A DNA stretch of 48,900 nt, from positions 1 to 48,900 of the forward strand of contig NZ_JAMDGY010000113.1 of the NCBI RefSeq assembly GCF_028656955.1, read 5' to 3'. The stretch is from Pseudomonas fontis (GTDB lineage: Bacteria; Pseudomonadota; Gammaproteobacteria; Pseudomonadales; Pseudomonadaceae). The position numbers and the translations under genes were made by a program. Positions 8,850-17,165 of the stretch are shown piece by piece (the stretch's first letter is position 1; every line of letters begins with the position of its first letter). The notes under the pieces were generated by a model, which made no database searches, had not been told where the DNA came from, and saw only the letters and a list, made by a program, of their open reading frames with translations.

Positions 8850-10901
8850 ATGTCCGCCACTGCCAACGCTCCCCGTGCCCCGATCGCCCGCCAGGATGCG
8901 GGCAGCGACCCGTATGCCTGGCTCCAGGAACGCGACGCGCCCGAGGTAATGGATTACCTGAAGGCGGAGAACGCTTATCAGGAAGCCCAGCTGGCCGACC
9001 AGGCCGAACTGCGCGAACAGCTGTTCCAGGAGATCAAGGGGCGCATCCTCGAGACCGACCTGTCGCTGGCCTCACCCTGGGGCCCGTACCTCTACTACCC
9101 CCGCACCACCGCCGGTGACGAATACCCGCGTCACTACCGCTGCCCGCGCCCGGCCGACGACTCGGCAACGGTCGACGAAAGCCACGAAGAGCTGCTGCTG
9201 GACCCGAACGTGCTGGCCAATGGGGGCTTCCTCAGCCTCGGCGCCTTCAACGTCAGCCCCGACCACCAGCGCCTGGCCTACAGCCTGGACACCAACGGCG
9301 ACGAGATCTACACCCTGTTCGTCAAGGAACTGGCCAGCGGCGCAATCAGCGAACTGCCGTTCGAGGACTGCGACGGCAGCATGACCTGGGCCAACGACAG
9401 CCAGACGCTGTTCTTCGCCGAACTGGACGACACCCATCGCCCGCACAAGCTGCTGCGCCACCGCCTGGGCAGCGACACCGCCGAGCTGGTGTTCGAGGAG
9501 CCGGACGGGCGCTTCTTCCTGCATTGCTACCGCGCCAGCTCCGAGCGCCAGTTGATCCTGCTGCTCAACAGCAAGACCACCAGCGAAGCCTGGGTTCTGG
9601 ATGCCGAGCACCCCGAGCAGGCCTTCACCTGCTTGGCGCCGCGCGTTGAAGACCATGAGTACTACCCAGACCACGGCCAGCTCGACGGCCAGTGGCGCTG
9701 GTTTATCCGCAGCAACCAGGACGGCATCAACTTCGCCCTGTATCACGCGCCATCCGATAGCGTGCCGCGCCGTGAGCAGTGGCAGGTGCTGGTGCCACAC
9801 CGCGAGCAGATCATGCTCGAAGGCATGACCCTCAACGCGGCGGCACTGACCCTGAGCCTGCGCGAAGGCGGCCTGCCGATCATCGAAGTGCACCCGCAGG
9901 GGCTGGCGGCCTACCGCGTCGAGCTGCCCGATGCGGCCTACAGCCTGTATGTGTCGGACAGCCTGGAGTTCGTCAGCCAGCGCATCCGCCTGCGCTATGA
10001 AGCGCTGAATCGCCCGGCCCAGGTACGCCAGCTGGAGCTGCTGAACGGCGAGCAAAAGGTGCTCAAGCAGACCCCGGTACTTGGCCCGTTCGACGCCGAC
10101 GCCTATGTCAGCCAGCGCCTGTGGGCGACGGCGGCCGATGGCACCCAGGTGCCGATCAGCCTGGTGCAGCGGCGTGAAGACCTGGGCAAGCCGGTGCCGC
10201 TGTACCTGTATGGCTACGGCGCTTATGGCGAAAGCCTCGACCCGTGGTTCTCGCATGCCCGCCTGAGCCTATTGGAGCGTGGCGTGGCGTTTGCCATTGC
10301 GCATGTGCGTGGCGGCGGCGAGCTGGGCGAGGCCTGGTACCGCGCCGGCAAGCAGGAACACAAGACCAACACCTTCGGCGACTTCATCGCCTGCGCCGAG
10401 CACTTGATCGCCAATGGCGTGACCCGCGCCGAGCAACTGGCGATCAGTGGCGGCAGTGCCGGTGGCCTGTTGATCGGCGCGGTGCTGAACCAGCGCCCGG
10501 ACCTGTTCAAGGCGGCGATTGCCGAGGTGCCGTTCGTCGACGTGCTCAACACCATGCTCGACCCCGATCTGCCGCTGACCGTCACCGAGTACGACGAGTG
10601 GGGCAACCCGGCAGACCCCGAGGTGTATGCGCGGATCAAGGCCTATGCACCGTACGAGAACGTCAAGGCTCAGGCCTACCCTGCCCTGCTGGTAGTGGCC
10701 GGCTACAACGACAGCCGGGTGCAGTACTGGGAAGCGGCCAAGTGGGTAGCCAAGCTGCGAGTCACCAAGACCGACGACAACCTGCTGCTGCTCAAGACCG
10801 AGCTGGGTGCGGGCCATGGCGGCATGAGCGGGCGCTACCAGGGGCTCAAGGATGTGGCGCTGGAATACGGGTTCGTCTTTAAAGTGCTGGGGCTGGTGTA
10901 A
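8850..10901 (+). CDS. ptrB: Oligopeptidase B (prolyl oligopeptidase family, S9A)
   Basis: A 683-residue serine peptidase that cuts short peptides after basic residues. An N-terminal beta-propeller (about residues 75-410) gates a C-terminal alpha/beta-hydrolase domain. The catalytic triad is readable: S536 in SGGSAGG, D621 in GYNDSRV and H656 in GAGHGG. The substrate-pocket block VRGGGELGEAWYRAGKQ is intact. No signal peptide, so cytoplasmic. Start ATG at 8850 follows a weak AGAGAA. It is monocistronic, with a REP pair downstream. Confidence 0.9.
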   Translation: MSATANAPRAPIARQDAGSDPYAWLQERDAPEVMDYLKAENAYQEAQLADQAELREQLFQEIKGRILETDLSLASPWGPYLYYPRTTAGDEYPRHYRCPRPADDSATVDESHEELLLDPNVLANGGFLSLGAFNVSPDHQRLAYSLDTNGDEIYTLFVKELASGAISELPFEDCDGSMTWANDSQTLFFAELDDTHRPHKLLRHRLGSDTAELVFEEPDGRFFLHCYRASSERQLILLLNSKTTSEAWVLDAEHPEQAFTCLAPRVEDHEYYPDHGQLDGQWRWFIRSNQDGINFALYHAPSDSVPRREQWQVLVPHREQIMLEGMTLNAAALTLSLREGGLPIIEVHPQGLAAYRVELPDAAYSLYVSDSLEFVSQRIRLRYEALNRPAQVRQLELLNGEQKVLKQTPVLGPFDADAYVSQRLWATAADGTQVPISLVQRREDLGKPVPLYLYGYGAYGESLDPWFSHARLSLLERGVAFAIAHVRGGGELGEAWYRAGKQEHKTNTFGDFIACAEHLIANGVTRAEQLAISGGSAGGLLIGAVLNQRPDLFKAAIAEVPFVDVLNTMLDPDLPLTVTEYDEWGNPADPEVYARIKAYAPYENVKAQAYPALLVVAGYNDSRVQYWEAAKWVAKLRVTKTDDNLLLLKTELGAGHGGMSGRYQGLKDVALEYGFVFKVLGLV

Positions 10902-10930
10902 ATCGGGATTTTTGTTGTCTGATCCTTCGA

Positions 10931-11003
10931 TTCGCCGGCAAGGCCGGCTCCCACAGGGATGTGTTATCCATCAAATCCTGTGGGAGCCGGCCTTGCCGGC
11001 GAA
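10931..11003. repeat. REP-like inverted pair
   Basis: Facing copies of TTCGCCGGCAAGGCCGGCTC plus CCACAG (10931-10957 and 10977-11003) around a 19-base spacer, between ptrB and the cyclic-nucleotide-binding gene. The arms are near-perfect complements, so the transcript would fold into a strong stem that may terminate or protect ptrB mRNA. Confidence 0.8.
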
Positions 11004-11042
11004 AAGCAGACACCACACTCTCAAAGAAAAAGACCGACCGCG

Positions 11043-11516
11043 ATGCCCGACCCGAACCTGCTGAACAACGCCATCCGCGACATGCTCATGGACTGCGGCC
11101 TCTTCGACCAGCTCCAGCCCGGCGACTTCCAGGCGGCCGCCGGCTATTTCAGCATCAGCAACATGAGCGCCGGTGAGAGCATCTTCAGTGAAGGTGATGC
11201 CGGCACCTTCATGTGCATCCTGCACTCCGGGCAAGTCTCGGTACGCAAAAACAATCCGGACGACCAGCCGGTGGAAATCGCCGTCCTGCGCAAAGGCCGG
11301 GCCTTTGGCGAAATGGCCGTGCTTGACGGCGAACGGCGCTCGGCCAGTTGCATCGCCGCCACCGACTGCCAACTGCTGAACCTGGGCAAGGACTCCCTGG
11401 AGAAAATGCTCAACGACGCCCCGAAAATCGCCGCCAAGATCATCCGCGCCCTGGCCGTGGCGTTGTCGCGGCGATTGCGCATGCTGGACGGCCAGCGCCT
11501 GTCGCAGCAGGTCTAG
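11043..11516 (+). CDS. Cyclic nucleotide-binding domain protein
   Basis: A 157-residue protein that is essentially one cNMP-binding beta-roll (about residues 15-135): GLFDQLQPGDF, SAGESIFSEGDAGTFMCILHSGQV and the phosphate-binding cassette GRAFGEMAVLDGERRSASCIA are typical. There is no DNA-binding helix-turn-helix or enzymatic domain, so it is probably a stand-alone sensor or adaptor. I place the start at the ATG at 11043; the longer frame from 10959 would start in the REP repeat. Its TAG stop overlaps the stop of the convergent gene through a shared CTAG. Confidence 0.82.
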   Translation: MPDPNLLNNAIRDMLMDCGLFDQLQPGDFQAAAGYFSISNMSAGESIFSEGDAGTFMCILHSGQVSVRKNNPDDQPVEIAVLRKGRAFGEMAVLDGERRSASCIAATDCQLLNLGKDSLEKMLNDAPKIAAKIIRALAVALSRRLRMLDGQRLSQQV

Positions 11517-11791
11517 CCTTCGCGCGGTTTGTCTCGGGTGGCGTCTGGCGTCAGCCCGGGCAATGGCTGGTCCTTCGGCGGGCTGGGCAACGGCATTGGC
11601 GGCAATAGCGGCGCGCCGGGTTTGCCGGCCCCGGCCTTGGGAATACTCGACGGGGCCACTTGCGGGTACGGGGTTGGCGTCGCGGTGCCGGGGGCGCCGG
11701 GGACGGGCGCAATCGGCCGGGGTTGCAGGTCGGCGGCCTGGGCCAAGCCCAGGTGGGCGACGAACAGCAAGGCAATACGGGCAGCACGCAT
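11513..11791 (-). CDS. Small secreted proline-rich protein
   Basis: A 92-residue protein with a signal peptide (hydrophobic core ALLFVAHLGLAQA, probable cut after AQA near residue 19), then a chain dominated by Pro, Ala and Gly (PRPIAPVPGAPGTATPTPYP, LLPPMPLPSPP) expected to be disordered in the periplasm. GAGG stands 9 bases before the ATG at 11791. No family recognised. It converges on the cNMP-binding gene with a 4-base overlap of stop codons. Confidence 0.6.
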   Translation of the reverse strand: MRAARIALLFVAHLGLAQAADLQPRPIAPVPGAPGTATPTPYPQVAPSSIPKAGAGKPGAPLLPPMPLPSPPKDQPLPGLTPDATRDKPREG

Positions 11792-11916
11792 AAGCAGGTT
11801 CCTCGAGGGTCCTGGCTACAGGCTACTCCCTGCGCCGGAGGTTTGCCTGTCCGAAGTGCCCATCATGGCGCTAAACTTCAGGGCATAACCGTAGCAAGCC
11901 CGAGAAAGGTAATCCC

Positions 11917-12288
11917 ATGAGTTCGCCATCTTCCGCCGCCGCCACCGCGCGGCTCGACCGTATCCTTGCCGACGCCAAGCGCGACAAGGACATGGGCTAT
12001 CGCGACAAGGCCCTGAGAATGTACCCGCACGTGTGCGGCCGCTGCGCCCGCGAGTTCGCCGGCAAGCGCCTGAGCGAGCTGACCGTGCACCACCGCGACC
12101 ACAACCACGACAACAACCCCCAGGATGGCTCGAACTGGGAGCTGTTGTGCCTGTACTGCCATGACAACGAGCATTCGCGCTACACCGACCAGCAGTACTT
12201 CAGCGACGGCTCGCTGAGCACCCCAAGCATTGCCAAGGCCACGCACAACCCGTTCGCCGGGCTGTCGGGGTTGTTGAAGAAAGACTGA
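11917..12288 (+). CDS. yajD: YajD-type HNH nuclease protein
   Basis: A 123-residue HNH-fold protein matching the YajD family. Two zinc-binding pairs, CGRC near residue 40 and CLYC near residue 87, bracket the active-site block TVHHRDHNHDNNPQDGSNWELL. The HHRDHNH run supplies the HNH histidines and asparagine. Its biological substrate is unknown. It is a single gene with a single REP unit just after its stop. Confidence 0.85.
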   Translation: MSSPSSAAATARLDRILADAKRDKDMGYRDKALRMYPHVCGRCAREFAGKRLSELTVHHRDHNHDNNPQDGSNWELLCLYCHDNEHSRYTDQQYFSDGSLSTPSIAKATHNPFAGLSGLLKKD

Positions 12289-12292
12289 TGTT

Positions 12293-12318
12293 GGCGCCGG
12301 CAATGCCGGCCCCCACAG
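12293..12318. repeat. Single REP-like unit
   Basis: One copy of the REP motif (GCGCCGGCAATGCCGGC then CCCCACAG) 5 bases after the yajD stop. Unlike the other sites in the window it has no facing partner. Confidence 0.55.
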
Positions 12319-12370
12319 ATTCTGCCAAGCCCGTATAATCGCGCCCTTTACTTGCAAAGGGCCCCGGCAC

Positions 12371-12841
12371 GTGGCGAACAAACGGTACAGCTGCATTGGT
12401 CTGTTCAACCCCAAGTCAGCAGAGAACGTCGGTTCCGTGATGCGCGCGGCGGGCTGTTATGGCGTCAACTCGGTGTTCTACACCGGCAAGCGTTATGAAC
12501 GCGCACGTGACTTCGTCACCGACACCAAGCGCGTGCATTACGACATCCCGCTGATCGGCATCGAAGACCTGCAAAAGATCATCCCGCTGGGCTGCACCCC
12601 GGTCGCCGTGGAGCTGGTCGAGGGCGCCCGCCCCCTGCCCGAATACACCCACCCCGACCGCGCGATCTACATCTTCGGCCCCGAAGACGGCTCGCTCAGC
12701 GATGAAGTGCGCGCTTGGTGCGAAGAAACCATCTACATCCCGACCAACGGCTGCATGAACCTCGCGGCAACCGTCAACGTCGTGCTTTACGACCGTCTGG
12801 CCAAGGGCCTGAACACCCGCTCCGGGCCGAAATTCAAGTAA
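12371..12841 (+). CDS. SpoU/TrmH-family RNA 2'-O-methyltransferase
   Basis: A 156-residue SPOUT methyltransferase, so mostly the knotted catalytic domain. The three family motifs are present: N-K-S-A-E-N-V-G-S near residue 14, IYIFGPEDGSLSDEV near residue 97 and IPTNGCMNLAATVNVVLYD near residue 118. These make the S-adenosylmethionine pocket and the dimer knot. Start is a GTG at 12371 with AAAGGG upstream. The RNA target (tRNA or rRNA) cannot be read from the sequence; its size resembles TrmL, but I do not assign that. Confidence 0.82.
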   Translation: MANKRYSCIGLFNPKSAENVGSVMRAAGCYGVNSVFYTGKRYERARDFVTDTKRVHYDIPLIGIEDLQKIIPLGCTPVAVELVEGARPLPEYTHPDRAIYIFGPEDGSLSDEVRAWCEETIYIPTNGCMNLAATVNVVLYDRLAKGLNTRSGPKFK

Positions 12842-12918
12842 GGGCGGCACATCGCGGGGAACAGCCACGGCGCCACGACGGTCTGCTGACTAATATCGCC
12901 CCCAACAGGAGAACCACC

Positions 12919-13284
12919 ATGCGCGAGAACAACACGTCGACCCAGGCTACTGCGCTGCAGCGTGACCCCGAGCACAACGTGCAAGGCTGGGAGCGCGCAG
13001 GCTCCGTCGCCACCGGGGTGATCATGGTCGGCAAAGGGCTGCGCAAGGGTGGGTTGTTCGGGCTGATCCAGGTCGCTATCGGCGGGGTTGCCCTGGCCCG
13101 TGGCATCACCGGCCACAGCTCGGCGAAAAGCCTGCTGGAGCGCGGTCGCCGCGACCTCGACCAGATCCGCACGAAGATCGAGCGCAGCGGCGAAGAGCTG
13201 CAAGCGCTCAAGGCCAGCGCCACGGCGGCAACGCGCACAGCCACGGTGACCGGCAACGACTCGCTGGAAACGCCCAAGCCCTAA
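12919..13284 (+). CDS. DUF2892 (YgaP-like transmembrane) protein
   Basis: A 121-residue protein. The segment NVQGWERAGSVATGVIMVGKG followed by GLFGLIQVAIGGVALARGITG (about residues 18-62) is a hydrophobic hairpin like the DUF2892/YgaP membrane domain. A charged helix (LLERGRRDLDQIRTKIERSG) and a threonine-rich tail follow. The ATG at 12919 has AGGAG 8 bases upstream; an ORF reading from 12715 overlaps the methyltransferase gene and is not used. The TAA stop overlaps the stop of the convergent M61-like gene. Confidence 0.7.
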   Translation: MRENNTSTQATALQRDPEHNVQGWERAGSVATGVIMVGKGLRKGGLFGLIQVAIGGVALARGITGHSSAKSLLERGRRDLDQIRTKIERSGEELQALKASATAATRTATVTGNDSLETPKP

Positions 13285-14501
13285 CGCAGCAGTTTGCTCT
13301 GCAGCACCTCGGACTCACGGCCCAGCACGTTTTCGCTGATCCGGATGAATTCGCTGGTACTGACCTGGTTCAGGCGCATTAGCGCCTGGGCCACGTCATC
13401 CAGCGAGCGCTGGTTCTTGGTGTGGATACGGATCTCCCGGTCCAGTGCCTGCAACAGCAGCACCGCCCGCGCCACCACCGCATCGTTGACCTGCTCACCA
13501 CGCAGGCTGGTGACCTTGCCGGCCTGCTTGCCCAGCCGCGCCTGCACGCTCTTGTAGCGCTCGTCGGTCATGCCACCGGCGCGGTGCAACAGTTCGATCG
13601 CGTAATATTCGGCCAGCCCTTCACCGATCCAGTCGCTGCGCTCCTTGTCGTTGATCTGGGCAAAGACCCTGACCAGCTCGCGCAACACCGGGCTGCTGCC
13701 GGTCTCGCTGACCAACGGCCGCGCGCTATTGATAAAGATCGACTGGTTTGCCGCCCGTGCCCCTCGCCACATCTGCTCATGCGCGCCCACCAGCAGCAGC
13801 TTGGGCGGGTTGCGCGGGAACACCGCTTGCAGTTGCGGCCAGACGAACGTCAGCAGGGTCAGCGTGTCCATGCGGCGCAAGCCCTGGCCTTGCGGCCCGG
13901 CGACACTCACCTCGGTATCGCCCAGGCGCTCCCGGCGCGTGCCGATGGTGCCGGCGAGCATCCAGCCGGTCGGCCGGTCGAACAGCCGTGAAACGTTGTC
14001 GACCCGAAAACGCTGCTTGCCGATGCGCGGCCAGGCCGTCTCGACACTCTTCCAGCCCGTGGGCAACTCGAAGGCCAGGCGAGCAACCAGCTCGGTGCCG
14101 TCCTGCTGGTCCAGGCGCGTGGGGGGCACCAGGTCCTCGCCACGGAACAACGCCCAGGTCGGCGTGATGCGGCTGTCGTAGCTGCCGTTCTTGAGGCGAT
14201 GGTTCAGTTGTACGCGATAGGTGAAGCTGGCCTTGCCCGCCGCCGGCTGCCAAACGCCGCGCTGGCCGTCGGCTTGCACTGCCCACGGGCCATCGGCGTG
14301 AAAATCGCCATAGAGACCGTCCTTGCCCAGGTCGAAGTCCAGGCTGCGCACCGCTGCACCGTCGGCCAGGGTCAGGCGCACCTCGGCCTGGCCGTTTTGC
14401 GGCAACAGGCGTACGTGGTAGTCCAGGTCGACTTTCTTGGCCCAGGCCGGGCTGCTGGCCAACACCAGCAACAGCCACGCCAGGTGGCGACGCGCACGCA
14501 T
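13281..14501 (-). CDS. Secreted M61-like protein lacking the zinc-binding histidines
   Basis: A 406-residue periplasmic protein with a signal peptide (LAWLLLVLASSPAWA, cut near residue 22). An N-terminal beta-rich half (about 25-190) is followed by a helical half that resembles the gluzincin core of M61/M1 peptidases. Where HExxH would be, the sequence reads LRELVRVFAQI, and the downstream glutamate helix is WIGEGLAEYYAIELL. Both zinc histidines are thus absent and I infer no metallopeptidase activity. The ATG at 14501 has AAGGAG 7 bases upstream. The stop codon overlaps the DUF2892 stop. Family placement is moderate. Confidence 0.6.
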   Translation of the reverse strand: MRARRHLAWLLLVLASSPAWAKKVDLDYHVRLLPQNGQAEVRLTLADGAAVRSLDFDLGKDGLYGDFHADGPWAVQADGQRGVWQPAAGKASFTYRVQLNHRLKNGSYDSRITPTWALFRGEDLVPPTRLDQQDGTELVARLAFELPTGWKSVETAWPRIGKQRFRVDNVSRLFDRPTGWMLAGTIGTRRERLGDTEVSVAGPQGQGLRRMDTLTLLTFVWPQLQAVFPRNPPKLLLVGAHEQMWRGARAANQSIFINSARPLVSETGSSPVLRELVRVFAQINDKERSDWIGEGLAEYYAIELLHRAGGMTDERYKSVQARLGKQAGKVTSLRGEQVNDAVVARAVLLLQALDREIRIHTKNQRSLDDVAQALMRLNQVSTSEFIRISENVLGRESEVLQSKLLR

Positions 14502-14544
14502 AACCAAACTCCTTGTCCCCCGGTAAGCGCCAGCCGTGGAGGGC

Positions 14545-14994
14545 TTAGCTGGCGCGGAAAATCAGATAGTCTTCCCAGTCGTCTTCGTCGACGCTGTCTT
14601 CACTGAGCATGCGCCCGGACTGGGAAATACGCTGCTTGTGCACCTGCTCGCGATCGCCGCACATCAGGTGGTGCCAGCTTGGCAGGTCCTTGCCTTCACT
14701 GACCAGGCGATAGCCGCAGGTCGGTGGCAACCACTTGAATTGATCGGCCTTGCCCGGCGTCAGCTGGATGCAGTCAGGCACATGCTTGAAGCGATTGGGG
14801 TAGTCGCTGCACTGGCAGGTCTTGAGGTCCAGCAGTTTGCAGGCAATACGCGTGTAATAGATGCTGTTGTCGTCTTCATCTTCAAGCTTTTGCAGGCAGC
14901 ACAGGCCGCAGCCGTCGCACAACGACTCCCACTCCTGACGGTCGAGCTGCTCGAGCGTCTTGCGGGTCCAGAAGTGGTCGGTGGTTGCGAGCAT
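14545..14994 (-). CDS. ycgN: YcgN family cysteine cluster protein (UPF0260)
   Basis: A 149-residue cytoplasmic protein of the YcgN/UPF0260 family. The family signature is the cysteine cluster CDGCGLCCLQKLEDE near residue 27, with more cysteines in CKLLDLKTCQCSDYPNR and the later PPTCGYRL, consistent with an iron-sulfur or zinc site. Function unknown. I use the ATG at 14994 (AGGA upstream); a TTG at 15015 would add seven residues without a ribosome site. Located 43 bases after the M61-like gene start on the same strand. Confidence 0.85.
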   Translation of the reverse strand: MLATTDHFWTRKTLEQLDRQEWESLCDGCGLCCLQKLEDEDDNSIYYTRIACKLLDLKTCQCSDYPNRFKHVPDCIQLTPGKADQFKWLPPTCGYRLVSEGKDLPSWHHLMCGDREQVHKQRISQSGRMLSEDSVDEDDWEDYLIFRAS

Positions 14995-15145
14995 GTAACG
15001 GGTGTCCTGTTCCAATTCGAGTGTACCGGTGCGGCGGCGCCAGTCTAGGGCGTGTCAGCGGGCATTGCCAGACCGCTTGTCAGGGTTGGTGCGACACAGT
15101 AGTTTTGCACCTCTTGTATTCTTCCACCCCTCTCAGGAACACGCC

Positions 15146-15739
15146 ATGAGCGCCAATCCTCGCGTTGCCGAATATGCCATCGACGATCAGTTCATCAAGC
15201 GCTGGTCGCCACGGGCATTTACCGCCGAGCCGATTTCCGAAGAAACCCTGCTGAGCTTCCTCGAAGCCGCACGCTGGGCGCCTTCGGCGTACAACTCGCA
15301 ACCTTGGCGCTTCCTGTTCGCCCGCCGTGACACCCCGAACTGGGAGCGTTACCTGGGCCTGCTCAACGAGTTCAACCGCAGCTGGGCGCAGCATGCCTCG
15401 GCGCTGGTGATCATCGTGTCGAAAACCACCTTCACCGCACCAGGCGCCAGCGAAGAGACGCCAGCGCTGTGGCACACCTTCGACACCGGCTCGGCGTGGG
15501 GCCACCTGGCGCTGCAGGCAAGCCTGAGCGGCTGGCACACCCATGGCATGGCCGGCTTCGACCAGGAGCTGACCCGCAAGGAGCTGAAGATTCCTGAAGG
15601 CTACGCACTGCACGCCGCCGTGGCGATCGGCAAGCTGGGCGACAAGGCCAGCCTGGCCGAAGGCCTGCAAGCCCGCGAAGTGCCAAGCCCGCGTCGGCCG
15701 CTGAGCGAGCTGGCGGCTGAGGGTGATTTTACTTTGTAA
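15146..15739 (+). CDS. Nitroreductase family protein
   Basis: A 197-residue flavin enzyme of the nitroreductase fold that reduces nitro or quinone compounds with NAD(P)H and FMN. FMN-contact motifs are KRWSPRAF near the N-terminus, EAARWAPSAYNSQPWRFLF (about residues 35-55) and GSAWGHLALQASLSGWHTHGMAGFD (about 113-140). The ATG at 15146 has AGGA 8 bases upstream; the longer frame to 15002 is unrelated to the family. Single gene, REP pair downstream. Physiological substrate unknown. Confidence 0.85.
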   Translation: MSANPRVAEYAIDDQFIKRWSPRAFTAEPISEETLLSFLEAARWAPSAYNSQPWRFLFARRDTPNWERYLGLLNEFNRSWAQHASALVIIVSKTTFTAPGASEETPALWHTFDTGSAWGHLALQASLSGWHTHGMAGFDQELTRKELKIPEGYALHAAVAIGKLGDKASLAEGLQAREVPSPRRPLSELAAEGDFTL

Positions 15740-15766
15740 GTGCTTTGGGGCCGCTGTCGCGGCCCA

Positions 15767-15841
15767 TCGCCGGCAAGGCCGGCTCCCACAGGGGTTTACC
15801 CAGCTAGGTATAACCTCTGTGGGAGCCGGCCTTGCCGGCGA
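15767..15841. repeat. REP-like inverted pair
   Basis: Facing REP units (15767-15791 and 15817-15841; TCGCCGGCAAGGCCGGCTCC then CACAG and its complement) around a 25-base spacer, between the convergent ends of the nitroreductase gene and ghrA. Confidence 0.8.
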
Positions 15842-15859
15842 GAGGCCCCGGCGACGGGC

Positions 15860-16792
15860 TCAATAGCCGCGCAAAAAATCCACTTCCCCGCGCAACGCTT
15901 CACCCGCCTCAAACGCCCGCACATTCTCGACAAACAAGCGCACCATCGCCGCCGGCGAAGTTGGCGCCGAACTGTGCCCGGTCAGCAGCAAGCCCCAGGC
16001 CGTCCAGAACGGGTGGCGCTGCGGCAACGGTTCCTGGCGGCATACATCAATCACCGCCCCCGCCAGATGCCCGACCTTCAACGCCTCGACCAGGTCAGCA
16101 TCAACCACTGCCACGCCACGCCCGGCATTGATGAACAAAGCCTCGGGGTTGAACCGTGCAAACATCGCCGCGTCGTACAGGTCATGGGTAGCCGGGGTAT
16201 CCGGCAGCAGATTGACCACATAGTCCACCTCCCCGACCAGACGCCCCAGCTCAGACAACCCGGCAACCTCGATGAACGGCGCCTGCTCCCGCGCGTCGCT
16301 GGCAATGCCATACAACTTCACGCCAAACGGCTGCAAGAGCTCCGCGACGCGCTGGCCGATATCACCCGTGCCGACGATCAGCACCCGCCGCCCTTCCAGG
16401 CTGCGCCCCACGCGCCCGTCCCACTTGCGCTCGACCTGGCTGACCAGGCGCGCCAACACCTCGCGCTCATGATTGAACAGGTAGGTGAGCACATATTCGG
16501 CCATCACCTGGCCGAAAATCCCCACCGCACGGGTCAGGCGGTAATCCCTGGGCAGGCCGTCCGCCAGCAACGGCGTGATGCCCGCCCAGGTCGACTGCAA
16601 CCAGCGGGCCTGGTGGCCCTGGCGCAACAATGTTGCCAGCAGGTCCGGCTGGCCCAGCCACACAGGGCAATCGGCCGCCAGGCGCGACAGCTCGGCGGAG
16701 TCACCGCTGGTCAACACCTCCAGCTCAGGCGCAGCCTCACGCAGCAGATTGGCGTAGAGGGCATGATCCTGTTCGGCGATCAAAACGCGCAT
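15860..16792 (-). CDS. ghrA: Glyoxylate/hydroxypyruvate reductase A-like 2-hydroxyacid dehydrogenase
   Basis: A 310-residue D-2-hydroxyacid dehydrogenase of the GhrA type, reducing glyoxylate or hydroxypyruvate with NAD(P)H. The Rossmann signature is VLIVGTGDIGQRV (about residues 136-148). Catalytic-site blocks are NAGRGVAVVDADL, IDVCRQEPLPQRHPFW and LLLTGHSSAPTSP with the active-site His. Size and C-terminus fit the short GhrA branch. Single gene, downstream of a leftward terminator and closed by a REP pair. Confidence 0.85.
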   Translation of the reverse strand: MRVLIAEQDHALYANLLREAAPELEVLTSGDSAELSRLAADCPVWLGQPDLLATLLRQGHQARWLQSTWAGITPLLADGLPRDYRLTRAVGIFGQVMAEYVLTYLFNHEREVLARLVSQVERKWDGRVGRSLEGRRVLIVGTGDIGQRVAELLQPFGVKLYGIASDAREQAPFIEVAGLSELGRLVGEVDYVVNLLPDTPATHDLYDAAMFARFNPEALFINAGRGVAVVDADLVEALKVGHLAGAVIDVCRQEPLPQRHPFWTAWGLLLTGHSSAPTSPAAMVRLFVENVRAFEAGEALRGEVDFLRGY

Positions 16793-16810
16793 GTTTTATA
16801 CAACCTTGGC

Positions 16811-16848
16811 AAAAACGACGACGGCGGCCAGGTCAACACACTGGCCGC
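16811..16848 (-). terminator. Probable terminator of rnd-ycgL
   Basis: Perfect 8-bp inverted repeat GCGGCCAG/CTGGCCGC (16824-16831 and 16841-16848). Read leftwards it is followed by CGTCGTCG and then five Ts (16815-16811). It lies 24 bases beyond the ycgL stop. The offset T run makes this a plausible but not ideal intrinsic terminator. Confidence 0.5.
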
Positions 16849-16871
16849 ACGCGGGAACAACGGAGGGCGGA

Positions 16872-17165
16872 TTACATCGCGTCGTTGCGGCGCAACAGCT
16901 CTTCAGGCAAATGCTCGATGTACTCGTCCTCGGCTGGCGGCATCTGCAGGTGATAACCCTGCTGCTCGAGGTTTTCCAACACCTTGGTGATGTCCTCGCG
17001 GGCCAGCACGCGTTCAGGCGTCAAGACCAGGTCAAAGGCATGCACCGGCTTGCCGAAGAACGGCAACAGGGCCTCTGGTACACGCTCCAGGCCATCGGCC
17101 TTGAGCACATAGAGGTACATTTCGTTCTTGCGTGGGCTCTTGTAGATCGAGCAGATTTTCTTCAT
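16872..17165 (-). CDS. ycgL: YcgL domain protein
   Basis: A 97-residue protein of the YcgL family (MKKICSIYKSPRKNEMYLYV at the start, FDLVLTPERVLAREDITKVL in the middle). The family has a known small alpha/beta fold but no assigned function. The ATG at 17165 overlaps the rnd stop as ATGA, so the gene is co-translated with RNase D, as is usual in gammaproteobacteria. The longer frame upstream lies inside rnd and is discarded. Confidence 0.88.
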   Translation of the reverse strand: MKKICSIYKSPRKNEMYLYVLKADGLERVPEALLPFFGKPVHAFDLVLTPERVLAREDITKVLENLEQQGYHLQMPPAEDEYIEHLPEELLRRNDAM

